Shown here piece by piece: positions 12,404 through 22,508 of a stretch of 64,000 nucleotides of DNA. The translations under genes were made by a program, and so were the position numbers. This stretch comes from Letharia columbiana (lineage: Eukaryota; Ascomycota; Lecanoromycetes; Lecanorales; Parmeliaceae): positions 62,001 through 126,000 of the forward strand of contig NW_023501089.1 of assembly GCF_014066305.1 (NCBI RefSeq), in the 5' to 3' direction. Under the pieces are notes generated by a model. It had not been told where the DNA came from. It did not search any database and saw nothing but the letters and a program-made list of their open reading frames with translations. Within the stretch, counting starts at the first letter, position 1. Each line of letters begins with the position of its first letter.

Positions 12404-14189
12404 ATGACCAGCACCCAGATTAAATCCATGGCCAACGAGCCCCCAACGCCAGCGTCTACCAATCCTCCATCGCCAGCGAAAAGGCGGAAGCTGACGGGTC
12501 GAGCTTTCTATCAAAACTTGGGTAGCCCGAGGATGGTTCTGGCGCCAATGGTGGACCAGTCAGAGTTCGTATGCTATTTCATTCGCCTCTCCTGTCGCTG
12601 GCGGCACTGACAAGGCTCACTAGGCATGGCGCATGCTCACCAGATCCTTCATGAGCCCTGAAGCCTCGAAAGACCTCCTAGCTTATACCCCTATGATCCA
12701 CTCACGCATGTTCACCGAGACACCGAAATTCCGAGACCATCATTTCCAGCCAACGAGATCAGGGCTTGCCACTCCCCCAAAGAACGATATTGAACAACCC
12801 TCAGCAGACCTGTACCTCGACGGCCGCCCTACAGTTGACCGCCCACTTTTCGTCCAGTTCTGCGCCAATGATCCAGATGACCTCCTTCAAGCTGCACGCT
12901 ACGTTGAGCCCTTTTGCGACGCCATTGATCTTAACTTGGGCTGTCCGCAGGGCATCGCGAAGAGGGGAAACTATGGGGCGTTCTTGCAGGAGGATTGGGA
13001 CTTGATCTACAAGTTGATTCACAAGCTACATATGAATCTGGACATACCAGTCACGGTAAAGATGCGCATACTGGAGTCGAAGGAGAAGACGCTAGGATAT
13101 GCCCAGATGATACTATCAGCTGGCGCAAGCGTTATCACGGTGCATGGACGGCATAGAGATCAGAAGGGACACAAGACAGGCTTGGCGGACTGGTCTGTGC
13201 TGCGGTATCTGAGGGAAAGGCTACCTCCGGAGACAGTCATCTTTGCAAACGGCAACATCCTACGGCACGAGGATATCTATAGATGCCTTGAAGAGACGGG
13301 CGCCGACGGAGTCATGAGTGCAGAGGGGAATTTATACGACCCGACAATATTTGCCAAGCCACCACGTTCTGGCTCAGAGACTCGAGAATATTGGAGAGGC
13401 AGAAACGGGAAGGGTGGCTACCGTATGGACGCTGTCTTCCGGAGGTACATGGACATCCTCTATCAATACGTTCTCGAAAAGCCTACACCGAAGCGAAACC
13501 CCCTCTTCCTCCCCTCCGACCCTCCCGTCGAAGATTCCCCAACCACCCTCCACGGCCCTGCCAGCGAAGACACCGATGGCCAGCCCCCAACCAAAAAGCA
13601 AAAGCGCGACAACAAGCAGCAAAGAACCACCTCACCGAACCTCCTCGCCATGCAACCCCACCTCTTCCACCTCCTCCGCCCCCTCGTCGCAAAGCACCAC
13701 CACATCCGCGACGCACTAGGCAAGTCTCGCGCAGGCGACATACCAGCCTTCGAAAACGTGTTGCAGATGGTGGAAGCTGCCGTCAAGGAAGGCCTCCTAG
13801 ACTACGAGGCCGATCCCGCCAAATACGAAGATGCCGACCTCCATTCGCATGAGAAGGAACAAGAAGAAGAAGAAGAGAACCCGAACAAAGACTCGAGCTC
13901 CGTCGCGACGGTCAAAGCCTGCAAGCGGCCCTGGTGGGTGTGCCAGCCGTACGTGAGACCGCTGTTGAAGGAAGCGCTGGACAAGGGCAGTCTGACGATG
14001 AGTAAGAAGGACAAGCGGCGGTTGGAGGCGGAGGCCGTCGTTGAAAAGAAGAGATTAGAAGCGGAAGGGAAGAACGTGTCTGAGCATCCAGAGGGAGAAC
14101 GGGCTGAGATGACGGAGAGAGAAAGAGTTGACGCAGAAGATGGGTTGGCAAGGAGGGAAATGCCGAAACAGAGTATGGTGTGTGGATGA
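12404..14189 (+). CDS. DUS1: tRNA-dihydrouridine(16/17) synthase, Dus1 type
   Basis: This is a flavin-dependent enzyme that reduces uridines 16 and 17 in the D-loop of cytoplasmic tRNA. The exons are 12404-12568 and 12624-14189, with intron GTATGC...TAG at 12569-12623, giving 576 aa. The catalytic region has LAPMVDQSEFAWRML, YTPMIHSRMF, FVQFCANDPD, LNLGCPQGIAKRGNYGAF with the catalytic Cys, VTVKMRI, ITVHGRH and FANGNI followed by GVMSAEG for FMN binding. The C-terminal third is fungal-specific, low in complexity and rich in Lys/Glu. Start choice: the ATG at 12404 gives a normal cytosolic N-terminus; in-frame ATGs at 12161 and 12281 would add a basic leader and cannot be excluded. This is a housekeeping gene unrelated to its neighbours. 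Confidence 0.92.
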
Positions 14190-14702
14190 GACGGCGTTCG
14201 TCGCTGCTGGGGCATGCTGGGATTATGAGTGTCTCCCTCTTTCCATCCAGGACACTCGTCCTTGGGCGTGTCATCCGTCACTCGGATTGTGATTCGTTCG
14301 TAGGGAAGCTAGAATAGACGTGTGTATACTACGGACTTTGCCTGCAACAGCAACTCAACCCCGCCCGCATGTCAGCTTTTCGCAAAGTCGGTATGACTCC
14401 GATAGTTTTACATTCTACGCACGACATACGAAACCCTTTCTTTACCGTTGATTCTAGACAAAGTGTAGATGGTAGAGTACAACACAGTGTAGTAAATCGC
14501 GTGACTACACTCCGAGAAACGACACCAAACCCCCTTTCCAAACCCATGAATACATCCAGTATATAACGCCCTGAGCCGGGTATCCAAAGCTCCCCCGAAA
14601 ACCCAACGGTAAACACCGCCTCACACAAACCTCTCCTTCCCTCTTCCCCAGGACATCCAAAAACACACACCCTACCCATCCAAAACCACAATCGTACAAC
14701 GA

Positions 14703-17548
14703 TCAAAGACCCAAATCCCTCAAATCGCTCTCCACGCCCATCAAATGCGGACTGACGATACTATGCAGCATCTGCAGCCTCTTCCCCGTCGCGCCGCCCC
14801 CGACCCGCTCCACCGTTTCCCTCACCTGACCCACGTGCGCCTCGCCCTTGCTCGTGTAGAAGATGATGCTCCTCCTCGGGTTGTCGAGGATGTCCTGCAA
14901 GCCGGCGCTCGGATCCGGACGTTGGAGGACACGCTCCAGGTGCGCCATGTCGACCCAGTGGGTGGTGTAGGTGCCTTTGTAGGCCGTCCAGGCGGCGAGG
15001 GAGCCCCAGTCGTCGTATTCGGATACTTTGGCGCCGAAGAACAGATGCCCCTGGCAGATCATCTCCCAGATCACGTCGATGATTTTGAGCCCGCTTTTCC
15101 CGGGCGAGAGTTCGATGTCGGCCGCTTGCAGCGCGGTGCGCAGTCTCTCTGCAGATGCTAGGAAGTCGGAGGCAGATAGGAATCCGTAGCCGCCGCAGCA
15201 GAATTGGGAGGACACGAAGGAGGCGTGGGAGATGTTGGAGACGATGTTATCGTAGGAGAAGGAGACGTAGGATTTCTTCGTCGCGTCAATGAGGTCCGGG
15301 CGGAGATCGCGCTTTTGGAGTGGGCGGAGGTCGCCCTTCGAGTAGGAGCGGTGGTGAGAACGAGGGTTGGAGCTGCGGATTGGGTTTTCTTCTTTGACGA
15401 TGGAGAGGAAGGCGGTGTAGTTTCCTGCGTCGACAGAGTGGGCGAAGTTATTGTTGGCATCTTTGACGAAGATCGAGCCGGAGACGTTGCGTTCTTGTAC
15501 TACTGCAGTCACGGTGTCGATGACATCTCTTGTCTTTTGCTCGGAATAGAAGAACTCAAGTTTGCTGCGTTTGTCGGGTCCTAAAGCGTCAAAAAGCTTC
15601 TCAAATGCGGCGGGGCTATCGCAGTGTTGTAGTATTAGTGACTTTGGTACTGCGATGATTATGCGAGAGACTTTGTCGGTTCCGAGACTCGAGACGCAGT
15701 CCACTATTAGTGGCCGACCGTTGGGCTGCAGCACAAGAGAATTGGTTAGCCAACTTCTTCCTATCTACCAAAAGTATTGCCAACTTACATTGACCGTCAG
15801 AAGCTTGGTCTGGCCGTCAAAAAACACTTGGGCCAAGTCAGGGCCCAGAGCAGGGACAATGACCGTGGTCTTATCATTTGGTATCGCGTCGAAATTTTCT
15901 GGCTCGGAATCATAGCTATCACTGGAACTTTCCACTAATGGTGTGTTCAAAGATTTCAGATCTTCGCCAATTCTCTGCAGACCGTGGAGAATACAATGCT
16001 TTTCTCTGTCATTGGTCATGTATGGTAGGATGCGTGCGAGGCACATGAACTCGAAGAGCGCCAAGGCTTCCCAAAATTCGTAAAATTCATAGTCTGAGCG
16101 GATTTTGTCATAAAAGAAAGCCAGGGTGGCTACAGCTCGAGCCTCTTTTCCGTCAGGTATCTCGACCTGTGTAAAGAACCATTGATGGCGCACATCTTGC
16201 AGCAGCTTGGCGAGATCTTGCAACGGCGATTCCTAAAGAAAACAAAAAGGACGGGTCAGTAACGCTGGGCTGGCATAAAGTCCATGGCTAGAGACTGCGC
16301 ACACAATAGCAGGAGCGACAACGCGAAGTTGACTTACAACAAAGCAATCTAAGAAATCAAAAACGCAAAGCTCGCGATTAATGGGATCTACAAGCATGTT
16401 CTGCAAAGTCAGATCCCCGTGACACGTCCCTACGGGTATATGCAGATCTGGTAACCCGTCGTAGTGCTGGAGAAGAGCATCGATCTGCTCGCTGGTGTTC
16501 TTTATTTCCTCCTCGGACAGCAAATGCGACTTTGTCATAGCTTTCTTAATGCTGTCGGCCTTCTTGTGAAACTCTGGCATAACCTCCTTCAGCGGAACGC
16601 TTGAGCTATTCGTTAGTTCATAGTCGACGACAGAAATTGCTGCATTGATCAGCCACTCGTTGACGGCCTTGTCTTGCTCCAGCATGATAAAAGCAACATC
16701 GTGGAAGGGTATGTACTCCATGTCCACAATTATATTTGACTCCTCACCCGCCCGAGGCACTTTGAGTCCGTATATTTCCGGAGTACTAATTGTGGCATTC
16801 ATATGGCTTGTCCGACAGGTTGCAGAGAAGATGAGCTGTTTCTGGATCTGCTTGAGCAGTCTGGACCCGTCTTGCTTTCCACCACTGAAGGCTTGTTTTC
16901 GGACTGCCCATTTGTCGGACGTCAGGCGACGGATCGTTGCCCCACTGACATATTTGCTGGGTCCTGTTGGACGTGTAGGCTGACGAGCCAGACGGGGCGC
17001 CGACGAGTTTCCTCTCCGCGCAAGGAAGGGTCTTCGATGTGCTTTTCGGGCCTGAGCTGCGCGAGAGCCCAAGACGGAATACGAGTCCCCATTCGTTGGT
17101 GTGAGTGTGCGCGCATTGGCGAAGATATCCTGCATGGCATCGCTTGTCCAGACTATGCACAGGGTATCAGCTCCAGCGCTCCCGAGTCAAGCTAGGCAGC
17201 ATGCATACGACTGTTCTTATCGGCGAAGGCTTCGGGTGGGATCTCGCTCTCGCATTCGGAGATGCTCACGATCTTGACTTCACAATCCGATTTCCCCACG
17301 CCCTTAAGTGTGGGTTTGTGGGCCGTCGGCGTTTGTGCCTCCAACTCGGCTTGATCAGAACTGCTTTCATAGGGAGGTATGGAGTCGATTTGTAATGGCT
17401 CGGGGATTTTCTTGAGCGGAAACTTGTGATGGGTAGGGATCGACCATTCGTGTGGGGAAGATTGATTGAAATGTCCCAAGACGTCTCCATTATCTGACAT
17501 TATTGCGGGTGTCATAATTCTCCGGTCGTCAGTAGCTTTCCAAGGCAC
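14703..17548 (-). CDS. APH-type kinase fused to degenerate nucleotidyltransferase and HAD-like domains
   Basis: The exons are 17209-17548, 16338-17152, 15789-16232 and 14703-15725, giving 873 aa with consistent phases. The first 180 residues look disordered. A kinase-like domain follows: KWAVRK (about 194-199), MEYIPFHD, then CHGDLTLQNML (about 357-367) with the catalytic Asp, and VFDFLDCFVESPLQDL (about 377-392) with the Mg-binding Asp. This DFLD..ESPL form recalls kinases of bacterial capsule loci. From about residue 515 the protein is collinear with the product of the divergent gene at 18660, but key motifs are lost: PALGPDLAQVFFDGQTK replaces PSAGRSSRF..KPK, VKDANN replaces LKDCDN, and WVDMAH replaces FVDIDGT. 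I infer an active kinase with pseudo-enzyme NTase and HAD domains. In-frame ATGs at 17515 and 17500 are alternative starts. The substrate is unknown. Confidence 0.82.
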
Positions 17549-18659
17549 CTATAATGTAGCCTTTTGATAGATGCGCCGTCATCCAAGTGGTCGTGAGGAT
17601 GTTAAATAGCAGTCAAATATGAGATAAGTAGGAAGCAACTGCAAGCTGATCACTGCAGTATATGGAGCAAAAAGATATATACAAAGTCCTATATACTTTC
17701 GGCCGAGGAACCTTTTGAGGGTATGTTCAATGCACATGGACAAAAAAGGAAAAAAGAAAAGAGACGTTCAAATGCTAGAGGATGTGAAGAAGCCAGGAAC
17801 GCCAGGATCTGCATCGCAGAACGGGTAAGCAAGAACTCCCGAACATCCTGGCCCCTGTTCCAGCCCGATCATTATTATCAAACGTTTCAGTCTGAAGAGC
17901 ACGTTGTAATTGTGATACCTAAGAAATTGGAAGTGTAATATAACAGACCCGTAATTGTTGGAGGCGGCGCAACGGCAAGAAGATGGGATGATCAGACTTC
18001 TAAAATTAGGCCTTGGCTGAGTCGTCTGACTTCCTCTTGGCCGCGTGGCTCCTTCTCCTTTTGGAATGCTTGTTGGAAAAAGTGAGTCGGTGGCCGAAAC
18101 TGCAAATGTTGACTTATCAGCAGAAGATGGAAGCAGCAATAATCAAAATGATTAAAAGAGTATGTAGGTGGGTCACTTGAATTGCGCTCGCACAGAGTGC
18201 GAGACTTCCGTATTTTCGCGTGCCGAGAACCGCTCCGTATTGGCTCGTTAGAACCGTTGCCAGCTGCCACTCCTGCCCTTGCAGTTGCGGGTATGCGGGT
18301 TGGGTATGTGCGGTTTACAGTACGAGAACTTAGCTCCGTAATACTGTACTAGTGTGAAGCCATGCGACTGAAGTCCGAAATCTGGACATACCTTACGCCA
18401 CGCTTCGGCAGCTCCCATTCACCCCTTTTTTAAATCATCATTCGCTTTCGCTTACCTGTCTTGGTCTTGAGGATTTGTTCGTCCGAAGTCGACACTGACT
18501 TCACACAATGTTGCCGACGACAAGTCTATGCTGACATCCCTCAGCTACCACCTTCACATAGCGACAACACTCACAGAGGACCCCCCTCCTTGACAAGTCA
18601 CTGCGCCGAGCTGCCCTCCTCCGCTGGTCATCCTTAACAACGATACAGCCGCAGCGATC
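17549..18659. promoter_or_regulatory. divergent promoter region between the two NTase-domain genes
   Basis: A 1.1-kb intergenic region separates two genes transcribed away from each other. TATA-like strings (GATATATAC, CTATATAC) lie at about 17673-17698, upstream of the minus-strand gene. A pyrimidine-rich stretch precedes the plus-strand ATG at 18660. The arrangement would allow joint control of two genes that share homologous domains. This is inferred from layout, not from known motifs. Confidence 0.4.
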
Positions 18660-20588
18660 ATGGACTCTATACTGGCCTCTCCGCCGAATTTGACGCCCTA
18701 TGAACGCTTCCTCGAGCGTTGTTCCCTCCCCGAACTCAATTGGTACATCAATTCCGTGAGCGACCACTTCGACGCTCTCCTGGCCCGCAGTGACCCATAC
18801 CGCTCAATTCGCCTGTCCACATACCTTACACAACGCTTCGGCCAATTCCCCCAACACGCCCATGATGTCTGGATTCCTCTTCTCCCGATAGACGAAGACC
18901 ACTACTCTCCGAAGCATGTGGGCGTGGACCTGGAGAACCGGACCCTCTTCTTCCCGGACTTACCTTCCTCGAAAGCAGTCGGTGACGGCAAGCAGACGTC
19001 CCCGTTGTCAGCTGTGGCGTCCTTCCTCGCCAACCTACTTGCTACGACTCTCTGGGATAAGTCTGTTCAGAACCCAAAGCACAGCCGCGTACGCTTCATC
19101 AACAACACCTTTATTGTCATCGACGGAATCTACAAGAGGTTGTCAGAAAGATGGGTGAATGGCAAGGAGGCTGCAAGGCAACGATTCTATGCCGTAGGTG
19201 TCATCCAGGTCGTCGCCCTCGAGAAGTTGCAGAAGGAGCTACAAGAGGTGGAAGGCGTCATAAAAGTCTTACCAGTGCCTTCAGATCCAAAGATCAAGGA
19301 TTGGCCGACTAGCTTCCTGCCGATTGAGGCTATAGGGGACGTCGCTGCTCAGCCTACCTCGGAAGTTACAGTACGCCCTCCTTTGCATTACTCGAACGGC
19401 GTTGTCAAAAACGGTGCCCATACCAATGGCGTACACACAAACGGTGTCGAATCGAACGGTGAATCTAGCGCAGAGAGCGACCCAGTCACTCTCGTTGTTC
19501 CCTCCGCCGGCCGTTCTTCTCGATTTCCAGGCGTGAAGCCCAAATGGATGCTCACCCAGCCCAGCGGCTGTCTGATGGTCGTCGATGCACTGGGAGCTTT
19601 GGACCTGACCCACGTCAACCATGTCGTCATCGGACTGCTAAAGGAGCATGTAGACAAATACTGCGGTGGAGACGTAGACGCAATTCTCAAAATCTTCGAA
19701 GACGGTGTACCACGTCTTCAAGAAATCAAAGTCTCCATTGTGGTAATAGCAGAAGAAACAGTCGATCAAACCCAAACCATTGAATGCATCCTGAACGCCG
19801 CCAGAGTAACCGGCCCCATCTTTCTCAAAGACTGCGACAACCAATTCAAATGTCCCGTCCCAGCAGTCGACGGCGTAGCTACCCTTGAAATAACGCGTGA
19901 AACCGAATCAGGCGTATCCAACGTTGCGTCCAAAGGCTATGTAGCCGTCAACTCCCAAACAGGCCAACTCACAAGCATCGTCGAGAAAATGATGGTCAGT
20001 AATACCTTCTGCATCGGCGGCTATGCGTGGAAATCCGCCCAAGACTTCCTTTCCCGTGTCGCTCAGGCGAGGAAATACCAGATCATGGCGTCAGCCACCA
20101 AGGGCGTTGAGCTAGCGGTCTCGGATGTGATTTGGCTGAAAATGGCAACCGGCGCCCCTTTCTTCTCGATCCCAGCTGCAAATTACGAGGACTGGGGCAC
20201 CCTCCCTTCTTGGCGCGCCTACTGCGATAGCTTCAAAACGCTCTTCGTCGACATTGACGGCACGCTCATGAAGAATAGTGGTCAATACTTCGTTCCCACC
20301 TGGGGCACCACGGCCCCTTTGACGAAGAACGTCGACCATCTGAACAAGCTGCATGCAACCGGCAGAGTCAGAATTATCCTCGTTACATCAAGGTTAGAGA
20401 AATTCAGGGACGCAACAGTGAAACAGTTGGATCAATACGGGGTTAAGTACGATCAGGTTTTATTTGGCATGCTGCATGCGAGTCGGGTGGTCATCAACGA
20501 TTATGCACCAACGAATCCGTACCCGTCGGCGGAGTGTGTGAATATACCGCGGAATGCGGAGGATTTGCCACATATGCTGTCTTTGTGA
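18660..20588 (+). CDS. nucleotidyltransferase-HAD phosphatase fusion with unknown N-terminal domain
   Basis: This is a single-exon gene of 642 aa. Residues 1-220 form an unrecognised, probably helical domain. A short Asn/Gly/His/Thr-rich linker follows (NGAHTNGVHTNGVESNG). From about residue 275 comes an NTP-transferase domain: VVPSAGRSSRFPGVKPKWML carries the G-x-x-x-R and PK nucleotide-binding residues, and FLKDCDNQF carries the acidic metal site. From about residue 528 comes a HAD domain with LFVDIDGTLM (DxDGT nucleophile motif), LVTSR and VINDYAPTNPYPSA. The family logic is nucleotide activation of a phosphorylated small molecule or sugar, plus a phosphatase step. It is homologous along its C-terminal half to the protein of the divergent gene at 14703-17548, which has lost these active-site residues; the two may act together. 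Substrate unknown. Confidence 0.85.
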   Translation: MDSILASPPNLTPYERFLERCSLPELNWYINSVSDHFDALLARSDPYRSIRLSTYLTQRFGQFPQHAHDVWIPLLPIDEDHYSPKHVGVDLENRTLFFPDLPSSKAVGDGKQTSPLSAVASFLANLLATTLWDKSVQNPKHSRVRFINNTFIVIDGIYKRLSERWVNGKEAARQRFYAVGVIQVVALEKLQKELQEVEGVIKVLPVPSDPKIKDWPTSFLPIEAIGDVAAQPTSEVTVRPPLHYSNGVVKNGAHTNGVHTNGVESNGESSAESDPVTLVVPSAGRSSRFPGVKPKWMLTQPSGCLMVVDALGALDLTHVNHVVIGLLKEHVDKYCGGDVDAILKIFEDGVPRLQEIKVSIVVIAEETVDQTQTIECILNAARVTGPIFLKDCDNQFKCPVPAVDGVATLEITRETESGVSNVASKGYVAVNSQTGQLTSIVEKMMVSNTFCIGGYAWKSAQDFLSRVAQARKYQIMASATKGVELAVSDVIWLKMATGAPFFSIPAANYEDWGTLPSWRAYCDSFKTLFVDIDGTLMKNSGQYFVPTWGTTAPLTKNVDHLNKLHATGRVRIILVTSRLEKFRDATVKQLDQYGVKYDQVLFGMLHASRVVINDYAPTNPYPSAECVNIPRNAEDLPHMLSL

Positions 20589-21353
20589 TCGTATGCTTCT
20601 GTTATTGTGTTAGCCAGACGGTCTGAAGATGGATGGGGAATATACCAAGGTTGTTATATAGATGGATCTACTTCCGATGTATTACTATTTTACAGCTCCG
20701 TGAGCTCGGTGTTGCTGTTAGTATTTACTTCTTCGATAGATACTTGTATGTATTTTACATTACGTTGTTCCATCTCGTGTACTTTGAATGCGCTGGGTGA
20801 ACTATAGGCACAGGAATCACGCCTCGGAAAATTATGAAAGCCTGACCGCCTTCTTTAGACTACACAGAGTAAACCGAACACAAGCAAGATACGCAACGCC
20901 ATGCACGAAGACCGAAGAAGTGAAGCTTGTTATTCAATTCCCATTGCTCAAAATCTAAATACTCCCGTCGCTAAGTGTAGAAATGAAAATATATACCCCG
21001 CCAGAGTATATCCACAGAGACGCCGCCGCTGGTTCTACATTGCCCCCGCTCCATCCCTATATAAAGAATAAATAAATACATATATACACAAAGATATATA
21101 TGAGATCGGCACGCGGGTCCTTGACCGCGGCCTCCTCTGGCGAAAGCCATGTCCTCTCTGACAAGCGAGTGTCGGTTCGAAGAACGAGGCCGTCGTGCTG
21201 TTTTGAAGACAGCCCTCCGTTCTGACTGGAGGTTTGCTTGCTGGATTGCAGGCCCGGCTTTGTCTTCTGGGGCTTTATTTCGTTCGTTCCCTTGTCGGCC
21301 TGGTTCATCGTGCCTAATGGTCCGACCGGCGGGTGAGCAGTTCCCCATTGCGA
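20589..21353. other. convergent 3' intergenic region
   Basis: This is the gap between the 3' ends of the plus-strand NTase-HAD gene and the minus-strand glycosyltransferase-like gene. It is AT-rich around 20640-20760 and 20990-21090, as expected for 3' UTRs. No gene is supported. Confidence 0.5.
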
Positions 21354-22460
21354 TCACCAGTGTTTCGACCACGAGTCGTCAGTCCCTGTGTCCCCACCCA
21401 CAGCCTCCATCAGACCTCCCAACTCCTTCAACATCCTCCGGTCATCTTCTTTGCCCCTCACTATCTCCGTAATGTTACTCCCCAGCATCTTAGCTTCCCG
21501 CTCTAAGCGCCCATACTGCGTCTTCACATGCTCCTGGTTCAGATAGTTCAGATGATGCCCACACCTTTTCCACAGGATCTCCGGCCCTTCTGGATACCCA
21601 CTGCAGCATCCACCCCAGCAGTCTCCGAAATGGGTCATAACAGGCAGCGTCGGGTGACTGCGTCGAGAAACATCGATAATGCGCGCCATGCTTGCAACTG
21701 CTATTTCGTGAAAGACATCGTGGGAAGCGTAGATTGTGGAGAGAATGATCCATTCAGCGAAAAAGCGGCGGGGAATGTAGTAGAGATCTGCCCAGCCGGC
21801 GCAGAACTCGTCGCCTTTCATTCTGAAATCCTGGCCGAAGCGGTCGTGGACTTCGCGGGCGGCGTCGATGGCTGGGTGTTGGGCTCCTCGGTCAAACCAG
21901 AACCAGTCGCCCATGATCTTGTCCCTGGTTTTCTCGGTCATGCAGAGGTATCTCGGGCCCTCCATGTCAGGGAGCCATATGTTCTCAAAGTCCTCGTGAG
22001 CAAAAGCCATGGGGTCGAGCCAAATGTCGAAATGGAAGAAAAAGATGCCGTCTATTTTGGAGGCGCTGTCGTTAGCAGGTGCGTCCAGTATCAGCTTCAT
22101 GGTGTCTCCAAGGGCCTTGTATGCGGTGAAAGTTTGCTCGAAGGAGTCGTGGGTAAGGTTTAACTGGTGCTTATTGGGAGTGAGATTTGGCATGCTGATG
22201 TGTGTCTCTCGGAAGAAGGGTTCGTAGCCCATTACCGTCGGTATTCGCTCCGGGCGATCTCCGTTGATTCGAATGAAGGCCATGCTGTTCTTAAAAGGTG
22301 ATTCCAACTTTGTTACAGTCGAATTGGAATTGAGGGCATCCACTTCTGGTGCCTTGGACGCACCCTTGTCAGGCATGTGTGAGTTGCCAAGTGAGAGCCA
22401 AACGATAATGATGATCGTTAAGAAGGTGGAGAAGCCGGTGGTGATATGGCGGTTCCAATG
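21354..22460 (-). CDS. membrane-anchored glycosyltransferase-like protein (unknown family)
   Basis: The open frame from 22460 to 21354 (369 codons) begins right after an acceptor (CTGAC...TTTCAG). It encodes a basic segment HWNRHITTG and a hydrophobic helix FLTIIIIVWLSLG, then a lumenal-type domain. Features of that domain are FFFHFDIWLDPMAF, ENIWLPDMEGPRYLC, GDWFWFDRG, MKGDEFCAGWADLYYIPRRF and DCWGGCCSGY. The Asp-x-Trp and Trp/Cys-rich motifs and type II topology suggest a Golgi glycosyltransferase-like enzyme, but I cannot name a family. The first internal ATG (22376) would omit the membrane helix. The upstream exon is therefore needed, and the only one nearby is the transporter gene, which ends 49 nt upstream. 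Either this is a separate gene with an unseen small first exon or it is fused to the transporter. Confidence 0.6.
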   Translation of the reverse strand, partial: HWNRHITTGFSTFLTIIIIVWLSLGNSHMPDKGASKAPEVDALNSNSTVTKLESPFKNSMAFIRINGDRPERIPTVMGYEPFFRETHISMPNLTPNKHQLNLTHDSFEQTFTAYKALGDTMKLILDAPANDSASKIDGIFFFHFDIWLDPMAFAHEDFENIWLPDMEGPRYLCMTEKTRDKIMGDWFWFDRGAQHPAIDAAREVHDRFGQDFRMKGDEFCAGWADLYYIPRRFFAEWIILSTIYASHDVFHEIAVASMARIIDVSRRSHPTLPVMTHFGDCWGGCCSGYPEGPEILWKRCGHHLNYLNQEHVKTQYGRLEREAKMLGSNITEIVRGKEDDRRMLKELGGLMEAVGGDTGTDDSWSKHW

Positions 22461-22508
22461 CTGAAATCGCGCAGTCAGTATCTATCAGGTTTAAGTATGG
22501 TGTAGTCA

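Noticed and set aside
13374..14281. Long minus-strand and alternative plus-strand ORFs inside the Dus1 gene
   Set aside because: They are shadows of a GC-rich, low-complexity C-terminal coding region; the Dus1 frame carries all family motifs.
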